Assembly (NCBI GenBank): GCA_964354135.1
Contig: CAYGZA010000190.1
Location: 1 to 12,920 of the forward strand
Direction: 5' to 3'
Length of the DNA: 12,920 nt
Source of the DNA: CAYGZA01 sp964354135
GTDB lineage: Bacteria; Planctomycetota; Planctomycetia; Pirellulales; Thermoguttaceae
The position numbers and the translations under genes are program-made. Of the stretch, positions 1 through 6,409 are shown in pieces (the stretch's first letter is position 1; every line of letters starts with the position of its first letter). The notes beneath the pieces were generated by a model. It had not been told where the DNA came from and did no database searches. It saw nothing but the letters and a program-made list of their open reading frames with translations.

Positions 1-553
1 CTTGGGCCCACCACCAGACGATCTTGTGCCCCTGGTACAAGAGCCCGCGGTCGAAAAGGCTTTTGAGGGCCCACCAGACGCTCTCGACGTAGCTCTGATG
101 GTAGGTGACGTACGCCTCGTCCAACTTGATCCAGAAGCCTAGCCGCTCGGTGATCTGCTCCCACTGTTTGATGTAGCGGAAGACGCTCTCCTGACACTTG
201 TGGACGAAGGGCTCCACGCCGTAGGCCTCGATCTCGTCCTTGGCGTGGATCCCGAGTTCCTTGCAGACCTCGGACTCGACCGGCAGGCCATGGGTGTCCC
301 AGCCGGCCTTGCGGAGGCAGCGGTAGCCCCGCATCGTGCGGTAGCGAGGGAAGAGATCCTTGATGGCCCGGGTCAGGCAGTGGCCGGGGTGCGGGAGCCC
401 GTTGGCCGTCGGGGGGCCTTCATAGAAGACGAACGCCGGGGCCTGGGCCCGAGCGGCGAGCGACTTCTCGTAGATTCTCTGCGCTTGCCAAAACCGACAA
501 ATCTCCTCTTCCATCCGGGGAAAGGAGATGGAACTATCGACCGGACGGAACAT
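1..553 (-). CDS. ileS: Isoleucyl-tRNA synthetase, N-terminal part (3' end cut by window edge)
   Basis: Cytoplasmic class I aminoacyl-tRNA synthetase that charges tRNA-Ile with isoleucine. The 184 visible codons read MFRPVDSSIS...FPRMEEEICRFW at the N terminus. They are followed by the ATP-binding signature at residues 46-58, whose HIGH box appears as HPGH (55-58), and by the Rossmann-fold block GWDTHGLPVE (84-93). This order and the surrounding residues are specific for IleRS rather than ValRS or LeuRS. I chose ATG at 553 because the MF.PV.S..SFP opening is typical of the family. A later ATG at 514 (MEEEICRFW) would cut into the conserved helix. A GGGAG sequence lies about 13 bases upstream of the chosen start. 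The PTANGLPHPGH form resembles the type 2 (eukaryote-like) IleRS group rather than the Escherichia coli type; this is an inference from one motif. The editing, KMSKS and anticodon-binding regions lie outside the window. Confidence 0.95.
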   Translation of the reverse strand, partial: MFRPVDSSISFPRMEEEICRFWQAQRIYEKSLAARAQAPAFVFYEGPPTANGLPHPGHCLTRAIKDLFPRYRTMRGYRCLRKAGWDTHGLPVESEVCKELGIHAKDEIEAYGVEPFVHKCQESVFRYIKQWEQITERLGFWIKLDEAYVTYHQSYVESVWWALKSLFDRGLLYQGHKIVWWWAQ

Positions 554-597
554 ATTCGGGTGATGACTCCCGGGGCTCGGCTCCCGCGAAAACGACC

Positions 598-626
598 AGT
601 AGACCGCGCGCCCGGGTTTGTTTCAA
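598..626 (-). promoter_or_regulatory. Sigma70-like promoter for ileS
   Basis: On the minus strand TTGAAA (621-626) is followed by a 17-base spacer and TCTACT (598-603). The -35 matches consensus at five of six positions and the -10 at four of six. The predicted transcript would start near 591, leaving a leader of about 38 bases before the ileS ATG at 553. No T-box-like leader is visible. Confidence 0.45.
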
Positions 627-717
627 CCCCAGTGGCCCCGTCTATGGGATGGTCACAACCCCATCGGAAGACGCACCTTGCCGGCGTGCCGCGGCTTCCG
701 ATGGGCGGCGGGCGGGG

Positions 718-723
718 TACAAT
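718..723 (+). promoter_or_regulatory. Possible -10 element for the DUF4160/DUF2442 pair
   Basis: TACAAT (718-723) is a good -10 hexamer, but the -35 position holds only a poor match (TTCCGA at 696-701, 16-base spacer). If used, transcription would start near 730. That rules out the in-frame ATG at 722 and supports translation from 776. Confidence 0.35.
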
Positions 724-775
724 GGTTGGGTGGCGGGTTTCTTCAATTCTCGGGGCGTTGGCCGGGCGTGCCGTT

Positions 776-1012
776 ATGCCTGAGGTCTTCCGCGCGGAAG
801 GTTACGTGGTGTTCTTCTACGCGAACGAAGGTCAGGAGCCGATGCATGTCCACGTCCGCAAGGCCGGTGGTTTTGCCAAGTTCTGGGTGGATCCGGTAAC
901 CTTGGATCACTCCGAGGGCATGAAGACTCGCGAACTCGCGCGGGCCGAAGAACTCATCGGCGAGAATCTCGACTTGATCCGGAGGAGGTGGAATGAAGTG
1001 CTCCATCCTTGA
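776..1012 (+). CDS. DUF4160 family protein
   Basis: Small 78-residue protein of unknown function that matches the DUF4160 pattern. It begins MPEVFRAEGYVVFFYANEG, continues EPMHVHV(R)K with the paired His residues, then AKFWVDPV, and ends with a helical part containing ELIGENLDLIRRRWNEV. The family is usually 75-90 residues, so it looks complete. The frame stays open far upstream, into sequence antisense to ileS, and that part is not coding. I chose ATG at 776 because DUF4160 proteins start MP.V directly before the first conserved strand. No clear Shine-Dalgarno sequence precedes it. The stop overlaps the next gene by 20 bases, so the two are probably co-transcribed and translationally coupled. 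DUF4160 and DUF2442 genes are commonly neighbours, and a toxin-antitoxin-like or paired-regulator role is only a guess. Confidence 0.85.
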   Translation: MPEVFRAEGYVVFFYANEGQEPMHVHVRKAGGFAKFWVDPVTLDHSEGMKTRELARAEELIGENLDLIRRRWNEVLHP

Positions 1013-1247
1013 GCTTCAGACACGCGCAGTGAAGGCCTTCATGGACGCAGGCTTCGTGTGCATCCGACTGGAGGACGGCCGAGAGATCCGTTTCCCCGCG
1101 TCCAAGAACCGCCGACTGCGCGAAGCAACTCCGGCGCAGCTTGCCAATATCGAGATCATCTGCAACGGCACCGGCCTGCACTGGCCCGATCTGGACGAGG
1201 ACCTTTCGATTCTCGGGATTCTTGAGGGACGGCTGGGCGTGGCGTGA
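993..1247 (+). CDS. DUF2442 family protein
   Basis: Protein of 84 residues with the DUF2442 layout. An N-terminal strand region leads to RLEDGREIRFPASKNRRL, then the helix ATPAQLANIEII, then the signature GTGLHWPDLDEDLSILGIL near the C terminus. In this family the HWPDLDEDIS-like motif is the most conserved part. The start is well supported: GGAGGAGG (981-988) lies just upstream of ATG 993, inside the end of the DUF4160 gene. The 20-base overlap in a different frame suggests coupled translation and a fixed ratio of the two products. No biochemical function is established that I can name. Some larger DUF2442 proteins carry an extra helix-turn-helix domain, which is absent here. Confidence 0.88.
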   Translation: MKCSILELQTRAVKAFMDAGFVCIRLEDGREIRFPASKNRRLREATPAQLANIEIICNGTGLHWPDLDEDLSILGILEGRLGVA

Positions 1248-1374
1248 AGGGGACGGGAACGACAAGACCGGACGTGTCACGGATTTGGCCGCTTTCTCCC
1301 GCGATAACGCGACGCATGAGCCTCGGCATGGCCGCCGCGGCCTCGCCGTAGTGCTTCATGGGCTTGTTCGCTGC

Positions 1375-1713
1375 TCATGTGTTTTTCTCAAGCAGCCAGC
1401 GTGTCAGTCCTGCTGAAATGACCATGCGCGCCAGCTCAGGTGCACCAAGCACCTGCGACACGTTGAGGGCGTTTCGGCGGAAAACGACTCCCGACCTCTT
1501 TGCTTTGCCCGAATCCCGGGCTCCTTTGAGATCGCGCTGGACAACGCCGCGGGTGGTGGGGAAGTCCCGCGAGCTGCTGGTACCCACGACATAAACGTTG
1601 TCGTGCTCGTCCATGGCGAGGACGCCGCAAGCCAGGAGCCCACGCACGAACATACGCGCCACGTCGGTTGCCGGATCATCGTCGCCTCCTCTCTTGGAAC
1701 AAGGCTTTGAGGC
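1375..1713 (-). pseudogene. Fragment of an SBBP beta-propeller repeat protein
   Basis: Reading leftward from about 1713, the frame gives ...LACGVLAMDEHDNVYVVG followed by TSSSRDFPTTRGVVQ. This closely follows the SBBP repeat (..VD..GNVYVTG.T.S.DFPTT.GA.Q), one blade of a beta-propeller common in secreted proteins of Planctomycetota. Only one blade is present. There is no signal peptide, no ATG at the proper place (only an internal GTG at 1662), and the sequence after the blade (RDSGKAKRSGVVFRRNAL...) does not continue as DVFVAKL.... The upstream stop in this frame is the stop codon of yraN. I read it as a remnant of a larger gene. Alternatively it could be a short expressed fragment using GTG 1662 (95 residues). 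Confidence 0.55.
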
Positions 1714-2163
1714 TTAGGAGTACATCCCGCTCAGCCCGCCGGCGTCGAAGGCGTTCTTGAAGTGCTCGATCGTCGGGCGCCGCCGGCCAGCGGGCCAGGT
1801 CACGGCAAGGACATCGAATCGCGCAGGGCATTCCAGCAGCCCGTGACGCTTCAAGTAGGCGACGGCCAGCCGGGTTAGGCGGCGCTGCTTGGCCGCGTCG
1901 ACCGCCTCGGCGGGATGGCCGGCATCGGCCGACTCGCGGGTCTTGACCTCGACAAAAACGACTGTGCCGCTGTCGGCAGCCACGAGGTCGATCTCGCCCA
2001 GCTCGAAGCGGTCGCGCCGGGCAATGATCTTGCAGCCAAGGCGCTTCAGGTAGCGGGCGGCGGCCTTCTCGCCGCGGATGTCCAAGGGCTTTGGGGTGAA
2101 CAGCCGCTGCCACCACGCCGAAAGTGCGGTAGACCATCCGGCCATCGTTGCACCAGCCTGCAC
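1714..2163 (-). CDS. yraN: YraN / UPF0102 family nuclease-like protein
   Basis: Protein of 149 residues in the UPF0102 (YraN) family, which has a restriction-endonuclease-like fold related to RecB and Holliday-junction resolvases. Visible motifs are GEKAAARYL (31-39), LGEIDLVA (55-62) with the metal-binding Asp, and VFVEVKTR (69-76) with the E-x-K catalytic pair. An AAKQRRLTRLA helix follows (90-100). Length is slightly above the usual 110-130 residues because of about 18 extra N-terminal residues. The GTG at 2163 is preceded by GGGAGAGG, about 11 bases away. ATG at 2145 is an alternative with a weaker ribosome site. It is the last gene of the ffh-rpsP-trmD-rplS block, 55 bases after rplS. 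In many genomes rnhB lies between rplS and yraN, but it is absent here. The cellular function of YraN is not firmly known. Confidence 0.9.
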   Translation of the reverse strand: MQAGATMAGWSTALSAWWQRLFTPKPLDIRGEKAAARYLKRLGCKIIARRDRFELGEIDLVAADSGTVVFVEVKTRESADAGHPAEAVDAAKQRRLTRLAVAYLKRHGLLECPARFDVLAVTWPAGRRRPTIEHFKNAFDAGGLSGMYS

Positions 2164-2218
2164 TTGTCAGGCTACCTCTCCCGCGGACAAGAGCGGGGAG
2201 TCGTTGTCGGACCGCCGC

Positions 2219-2608
2219 TTAGGAGCCGCGTGGGCCGCGTCGGGACGGCCTTTTCTCGTCGCCGCGGCGCTCCCTGAGCCGGACGGCCTTGCCGACGCGG
2301 TCGCGGAGGAAGTAGAGTTTCGCGCGGCGGACGACGGCGGAGCGGGTCACTGCGATCTTGGCGATCCGCGGGGAATGGAGGGGGAACTTCCGCTCGACCC
2401 CTTCGCCCTGCACGATGCGGCGGACGGTGAACATCTCCCGCGTCCCCGAGCCGCTCCGGGCAATCACGACCCCGCTGAAGACCTGAATCCGCTCCTTGTC
2501 GCCCTCCAGGATGCGGCAGTGGACGTCGACGGTGTCGCCGATCTCAAAGTGCGAAACTTCTTGCTTCATGCTGGCCTTTTCGACCAGATTTATCAATTCC
2601 TGGCTCAT
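2219..2608 (-). CDS. rplS: 50S ribosomal protein L19
   Basis: Ribosomal protein L19 (129 residues), located at the interface of the large and small subunits. Family hallmarks are visible: GDTVDVHCRILEGDKERIQVF, then GVVIARSGSGTREMFTVRRI, GVERKFPLHSPRI and RRAKLYFLRDRVGKAVRL. A basic tail rich in Arg extends it past the usual length of about 115 residues. The start is ATG 2608, preceded at good spacing by AAAGGGAGA (minus strand). The open frame continues to 2761 through the repeat region, but that upstream part does not resemble L19. It follows trmD in transcription order, the conventional trmD-rplS arrangement, but with 210 bases between them that hold an inverted repeat. It may therefore be transcribed partly from its own promoter. 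Confidence 0.97.
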   Translation of the reverse strand: MSQELINLVEKASMKQEVSHFEIGDTVDVHCRILEGDKERIQVFSGVVIARSGSGTREMFTVRRIVQGEGVERKFPLHSPRIAKIAVTRSAVVRRAKLYFLRDRVGKAVRLRERRGDEKRPSRRGPRGS

Positions 2609-2681
2609 GGTTCTCCCTTTCTGTGGTCGATCGGCGAGCGGCGTCGCCGGGTGGTCTTTGTTATCGCTCAAATGATAAATG

Positions 2682-2816
2682 AACCACAAAGGCACAAAGA
2701 CACAAAGTGAAGATTGATGACACGTTGCGACTGCCAGTGGATGGTCGCTCCAAACGTGCATCCTATGTGAATCTGTTTTCTTAGAAAACCATTGTGTCCT
2801 TCGTGTCTTTGTGGTT
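2682..2816 (+). repeat. 135-bp inverted repeat built of CACAAAG units (MITE/REP-like)
   Basis: The left arm begins AACCACAAAGGCACAAAG at 2682 and contains three tandem 8-base units, CACAAAGG, CACAAAGA and CACAAAGT (2685-2708). The right arm (2792-2816), read on the minus strand, begins AACCACAAAGACACGAAGG. It is therefore an imperfect inverted copy with the same 8-base period. About 84 bases of AT-richer sequence separate the arms. The right arm ends two bases before the trmD stop codon, so it fills most of the trmD-rplS gap. CACAAAG-type repeats of this form occur dispersed in some environmental bacterial genomes. Copy number in this genome cannot be judged from one window. No transposase gene or obvious target-site duplication is visible. 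Confidence 0.75.
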
Positions 2817-2818
2817 AA

Positions 2819-3508
2819 TCAATCACAGTCGAGCCGCTGCGCCCGGCGCTGGAGCGTCCGCCGCCGCCGCTCTTCCTCCCGCCAGCGGGCGATCTCCTCG
2901 TGGTTTCCGCTGACCAGGACCTCGGGCACCTCCAGCCCGCGGAACTCGCGGGGCCGGGTGTACTGGGCAAACTCCAGGAGCCGCTCGCGGCCCGAGAAGG
3001 AGTCGTCGCCGCTGCTCTGGTCGTCTCCCAACACCCCCGGCACGAGCCGGATGACCGCGTCGATAACCGCCATCGCCGCGACCTCACCCCCGTTGAGGAC
3101 GAAATCGCCGATGGAGATTTCGTCCGGCCGGAGGATCAGGCGGATCCGCTCGTCGAATCCCTCGTAGCGGCCGCACAAGAGCACGATGCGCTTGTGGCCG
3201 GCCAACTCTTCCACCACCGCCTGATCGAGCCTGCGCCCTTGGGGCGTAAGCATCACCAGGTGGCCGGGGTCCGGATGCTCGGGCCGCACCGTTTCGACGC
3301 ACAGGACGACCGGCTCGACCTTGAGCACCATCCCGGGACCGCCCCCGAAGGGTCGGTCGTCTACCTTCTTGTGTTTGTCCGTGGCCCAGTCGCGGATGTC
3401 GTACAGCCGCACCTCCACGAGCCCCTGGTCAATCGCCCGCTTCAACAGGCTCTCCCCCAGATAGCCCGAAAACACGTCGGGAAACAGGGTCAAGACGTCG
3501 AAGCGCAT
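2819..3508 (-). CDS. trmD: tRNA (guanine-N1-)-methyltransferase
   Basis: SPOUT-class enzyme that transfers a methyl group from S-adenosylmethionine to N1 of G37 in tRNAs, which prevents frameshifting. The 229 residues match the family length. Motifs are FDVLTLFP (3-10), DDRPFGGGPGM (50-60), the knot loop RYEGFDER (114-121) and ISIGDFVLNGGE (131-142), then YTRP (183-186) and the C-terminal domain with VPEVLVSGNH (194-203). The residue before YTRP is normally part of a P-x-YTRP motif, but here Ala replaces that Pro (FAQYTRP). The knot residues are otherwise intact. ATG 3508 lies 21 bases after the rpsP stop without a strong Shine-Dalgarno sequence, so translational coupling to rpsP is likely. 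The usual upstream partner rimM is absent. Confidence 0.97.
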   Translation of the reverse strand: MRFDVLTLFPDVFSGYLGESLLKRAIDQGLVEVRLYDIRDWATDKHKKVDDRPFGGGPGMVLKVEPVVLCVETVRPEHPDPGHLVMLTPQGRRLDQAVVEELAGHKRIVLLCGRYEGFDERIRLILRPDEISIGDFVLNGGEVAAMAVIDAVIRLVPGVLGDDQSSGDDSFSGRERLLEFAQYTRPREFRGLEVPEVLVSGNHEEIARWREEERRRRTLQRRAQRLDCD

Positions 3509-3529
3509 GGGGCTGTTTGCGGGGTGCGG

Positions 3530-3928
3530 CTACTCGTCAGCTTGGGGCTCTTCTTCCGCCGGCGTGGGCATCGGGGGCGGAGCGGCCTGGGCCTGCTGGA
3601 GCAGCTCCGGAGGAGGCGTCGGCCGGCGCCGCTCCTGCGCCAGGCGGCCCAGCGCTGCCTTCTGCTTCTCCAGATGGGTGCCGCCGGCGCCGTACTTTTT
3701 GATCAGGATCTTCACCTTCTCGGTCGGCCGCGCACCCACGCCGAGCCAATACCGGACCCGCTCGCCGTCCAACAAGGCCCGGGCATCTTCATAGGGGACC
3801 ATCGGGTCGTAGGTGCCCAGCTCCTCCAGCGCCCGACCGTCGCGCGGGACCCGCGAGTCCATCGCACAGATGCGATAGAACGGGCGGTGCCGGCGACCCA
3901 TCATCTTCATCCGAATACGTACTGCCAC
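3530..3928 (-). CDS. rpsP: 30S ribosomal protein S16 with a C-terminal extension
   Basis: S16 is a small-subunit protein needed for 30S assembly. The core (about residues 1-82) has the family signature: VRIRMKMMGRRHRPFYRI, DSRVPRDGRALEELGTYDP, then DGERVRYWLGVGARPTEKV. From about residue 83 on, a 50-residue tail follows, first basic and then rich in Pro, Ala, Gln and Glu, ending in EEEPQADE. Typical bacterial S16 is 80-90 residues, so the tail is an add-on of the kind seen in several phyla. The start is GTG 3928, supported by GAGGAG six bases upstream on the minus strand. It sits between ffh and trmD as in many bacteria. The tail looks disordered and its role is unknown. Confidence 0.96.
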   Translation of the reverse strand: MAVRIRMKMMGRRHRPFYRICAMDSRVPRDGRALEELGTYDPMVPYEDARALLDGERVRYWLGVGARPTEKVKILIKKYGAGGTHLEKQKAALGRLAQERRRPTPPPELLQQAQAAPPPMPTPAEEEPQADE

Positions 3929-4006
3929 GAGATACTCCTCAATACTTCGCTACCGTTGTGTGATCCCTGAGTATGCCGGTCCACGGGCCCCGCACCCATT
4001 CCGCAA

Positions 4007-4023
4007 GCGGGCGAGACGCCCGC
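4007..4023 (-). repeat. GC-rich hairpin GCGGGCG-AGA-CGCCCGC between ffh and rpsP
   Basis: A perfect 7-base stem with a three-base loop lies in the 144-base gap after the ffh stop codon. It has no T-run on either side, so it is not a classic intrinsic terminator. The form (GCGGGCGAGACGCCCGC next to CCTAC) looks like a dispersed palindromic repeat. It could also dampen transcription or stabilise the ffh 3' end. Confidence 0.5.
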
Positions 4024-4072
4024 CCTACTGGCTTGTTTGCTTTGTTTCCCCGAGGATCGACCAATGGGCATT

Positions 4073-5587
4073 TCACGCTTGGGGCCCATCGCCGCTGCCG
4101 GGTTGGTTTCCCTTGTCTCTTCCTTCCCGCTTTCGCCGCCGGGCCTCGCGATCGCGCTCCTTCTTGAGCTTGGCGCGTTCCTTCGGCGCGAGGCGTTTGC
4201 CCGTCCCTTTCTTCTGCTTGGTGAGCATGGCGTTGGGATTCCGCATCATCGTCTGGCTGAGCTGCTGCGCGGCCTGGATCCGCTGGCGGAAGCCCATTCC
4301 CGACATCTGCTTCATCATGTCGGCCATGCCGTCGAACTGCTTCACCAGCGCGTTGACCTCGTGCGGCTCGACGCCCGCCCCGGCGGCAATCCGGCGCCGC
4401 CGGCTTTGGTCGATCAGTCTGCTCGGGTTGCGGCGCTCCTCGGGGGTCATCGAGTCGATGATGCCACGGAAGCGGCACATCTCGGCCTCGGCATCCGCGT
4501 CGCCCACCATCTTGCCGACGTCGCCCATCCCCGGCAGCAGGCTGAGCAGCTTGTTGAGCGGCCCCAACTTCCGCGTCTGGTCGAGCATCTTGCGGAAATC
4601 GTCCAGCGTGAACTGCCCTTTCCGGAGCATTTCCTGCTGCCGCACCATCTCGTCCTGGTCAAACTTCTGCTGGGCCTGCTCGACCAGCGAGAGGATGTCG
4701 CCCATGCCCAGGATGCGGCCGGCCATGCGGTCCGGGTGGAATTCCTCCAGGGCATCGAGGTGCTCGCCCGTGCCGACAAACTTGATGGGAACGCCCGTGA
4801 CCGCCTTCACCGAGATCGCCGCCCCGCCGCGGGCGTCGCCGTCGAGCTTGGTCATGATCACGCCGTCCAGCTCCAGGGCCTCGTTGAATGCCTTTGCACT
4901 GTTGACGGCGTCCTGGCCGGTCATGGCGTCCACCACGAGATAGACCTGCTGAGGCTCGACCCGGCGATCGATCCGCACGAGTTGGTCCATCAACTCCTTG
5001 TCGACGTGCAGCCGCCCGGCGGTGTCGAGGATCACCACTTCGGCGCCGGTTTCCCGCGCGTACCGAACGGCATTCTGGCACACGGCAACGGGGTCTTGGG
5101 CCCCGGGCTCGGCGTGGACTGGCAGGCCGACTTGCTGGCCGATCACCTGCAACTGCTCGACGGCAGCGGGGCGCTGCAAGTCGGCGGCGACCAGGAGCGG
5201 CTTTCGGCCCCGCTGGTGGATCATCCGACCGAGCTTGCCGCACGTGGTCGTCTTGCCGGACCCCTGGAGCCCGCACATCATCAGCACGCTCACACCCGGC
5301 TGGAGATGGAGCGAATGGTCGACCGGGCCCATCAGGGCGACCAACTCGTCGTAGACGATCTTGACGAGTTGATTGGTGGGGCTGAGCGACTTGAGGACCC
5401 GCTCGCCTGCGGCCTCCTCGCCGACGCGGGCCATGAACTCCTTGACGACCGACAGACTGACGTCGGCCTCCAGAAGGGCTCGCTGGACCATCTGGAGCCC
5501 TTCGTGCATGTTCGACTCGGTCAGCTTGCCGCGGCCGCGGAGCGTCCGGATCGCCGAACTCAGGCCCTCTTGGAGCGACTCGAACAT
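4073..5587 (-). CDS. ffh: Signal recognition particle protein (SRP54 homologue)
   Basis: Ffh binds 4.5S RNA and nascent signal sequences and delivers ribosomes to FtsY at the membrane. All parts are present in 504 residues. The N-domain helices are followed by G1 GLQGSGKTT (106-114), DLQRPAA (136-142), DTAGRLHVD (188-196), TKLDGDARGG (246-255) and the closing-loop region KFVGTGE (269-275). The M domain is rich in Met (GMADMMKQMSGMGF, 420-433) and contains the RNA-binding segment RRRRIAAGAG (396-405). A very basic tail of about 45 residues ends the protein, somewhat longer than the Escherichia coli form (about 450 residues). ATG 5587 gives the standard MFESLQEGL opening, with no strong Shine-Dalgarno sequence. 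It heads the minus-strand translation cluster. No 4.5S RNA gene was recognised nearby. Confidence 0.98.
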   Translation of the reverse strand: MFESLQEGLSSAIRTLRGRGKLTESNMHEGLQMVQRALLEADVSLSVVKEFMARVGEEAAGERVLKSLSPTNQLVKIVYDELVALMGPVDHSLHLQPGVSVLMMCGLQGSGKTTTCGKLGRMIHQRGRKPLLVAADLQRPAAVEQLQVIGQQVGLPVHAEPGAQDPVAVCQNAVRYARETGAEVVILDTAGRLHVDKELMDQLVRIDRRVEPQQVYLVVDAMTGQDAVNSAKAFNEALELDGVIMTKLDGDARGGAAISVKAVTGVPIKFVGTGEHLDALEEFHPDRMAGRILGMGDILSLVEQAQQKFDQDEMVRQQEMLRKGQFTLDDFRKMLDQTRKLGPLNKLLSLLPGMGDVGKMVGDADAEAEMCRFRGIIDSMTPEERRNPSRLIDQSRRRRIAAGAGVEPHEVNALVKQFDGMADMMKQMSGMGFRQRIQAAQQLSQTMMRNPNAMLTKQKKGTGKRLAPKERAKLKKERDREARRRKREGRDKGNQPGSGDGPQA

Positions 5588-6210
5588 GGGCGTGGTAGCT
5601 GGTTCTGGTCCCGTTGCGCAGGCAACAAGGTACGGTACACTGGGGGGCTACGCCGATCACCCAGGGACATACCCCCACTTTTGGACGGCGCAGGTCGCTC
5701 GCGACCTCGACCATCCCCTCGTCACTCAGTCCTGCCAGAGCGTCCCCGGGGAAGCGTAATCCCCTATCGTAGCGAACACGTGCGGGTCTTGGCAATGCTC
5801 GCGGGCGACGGATTTGAGGCCGGAGGCCAAGGGGAGCTGCAAGTCTGCGGCACTTGGGCATCCTGGATAGATTCACAGAGGCGGGCAAGACCGGCGCAAA
5901 ACGGCCCTTGAACCGCCAACATACCGGAATTCTCGGCGCGAAAACCCCGCTGATTGCCGATTGGTGGTGCAAGCGTGTGGCATACTGGAAGATGCGAAGT
6001 CCAAGCGGAGGGAAAGCGGGCAGCAGAGGTGGGGCCAGGGCCCGCATCCGATACCCCGCCACGGAAAAACCCTTGTCGACTCATTGGGGGGATCGCGTAG
6101 AATGGTTATGGACCTTGAGGTTGCTATCCTTCTGAAGGGTGGTGCATCGGTGAACGGTGCGTGATGTCCACTCAGATGGGGGATGGCTTGCCGCCGGTTT
6201 TTTGGTTTGA

Positions 6211-6239
6211 GCGACTTGTCTGGACAATGAAGCGACTTG
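6211..6239 (+). promoter_or_regulatory. Direct repeat GCGACTTG, 21-base period, around an inverted TTGTC/GACAA
   Basis: GCGACTTG occurs at 6211-6218 and 6232-6239, so the copies lie two helical turns apart. Between and overlapping them is TTGTCTGGACAA (6216-6227), an inverted repeat with a two-base spacer. The block lies about 145 bases upstream of the promoter of the DUF1573 gene and could be a regulator binding site. No regulator is identified. Confidence 0.3.
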
Positions 6240-6250
6240 CGGCGTATGGG

Positions 6251-6262
6251 GGGCAACGTTGC
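6251..6262. promoter_or_regulatory. 12-base perfect palindrome GGCAACGTTGCC, possible operator
   Basis: GGCAACGTTGCC is a perfect palindrome. Ten of its bases (GGCAACGTTG) recur at 6476-6485, downstream of the promoter and ahead of the DUF1573 start, so the two copies bracket the promoter at 6381-6409. Two operator-like sites flanking a promoter can indicate looping repression, but chance is not excluded. Confidence 0.3.
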
Positions 6263-6380
6263 CGTTGGGTCCTGGGCGGTTTACGCCCATCCGCGTTGCC
6301 ATGAGCCGGCCGTTCCCGGTACGCCGCCACATTCGGCCGAGGTTGGCAGCCTCGCACCGACGCGTGACGACAGAACGAAG

Positions 6381-6409
6381 TTGACATGGAAAACAGCAAG
6401 ACCTAGAGT
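6381..6409 (+). promoter_or_regulatory. Sigma70-type promoter for the DUF1573 gene
   Basis: TTGACA (6381-6386), a perfect -35, is followed by a 17-base spacer and TAGAGT (6404-6409), a four-of-six -10. The predicted transcript starts near 6416, giving a leader of about 134 bases before ATG 6550. Confidence 0.6.

Noticed and set aside
200..775. A long upstream extension of the DUF4160 frame
   Set aside because: It runs antisense to the ileS N terminus and has no protein-like features. The family start fits ATG 776.
1277..1378. A 33-codon minus-strand frame starting at ATG 1378, overlapping the stop of the SBBP fragment
   Set aside because: The ATGA overlap is attractive, but the peptide is low-complexity (Arg, Gly, Ala, His) and the upstream gene is itself a remnant.
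4037..5911. Plus-strand open frame of more than 600 codons
   Set aside because: It is the antisense shadow of ffh in GC-rich DNA. The minus strand encodes all Ffh motifs.
5764..6084. Minus-strand frame of 106 codons upstream of ffh
   Set aside because: Composition is unlike the real genes nearby and no motif or ribosome-binding site supports it.
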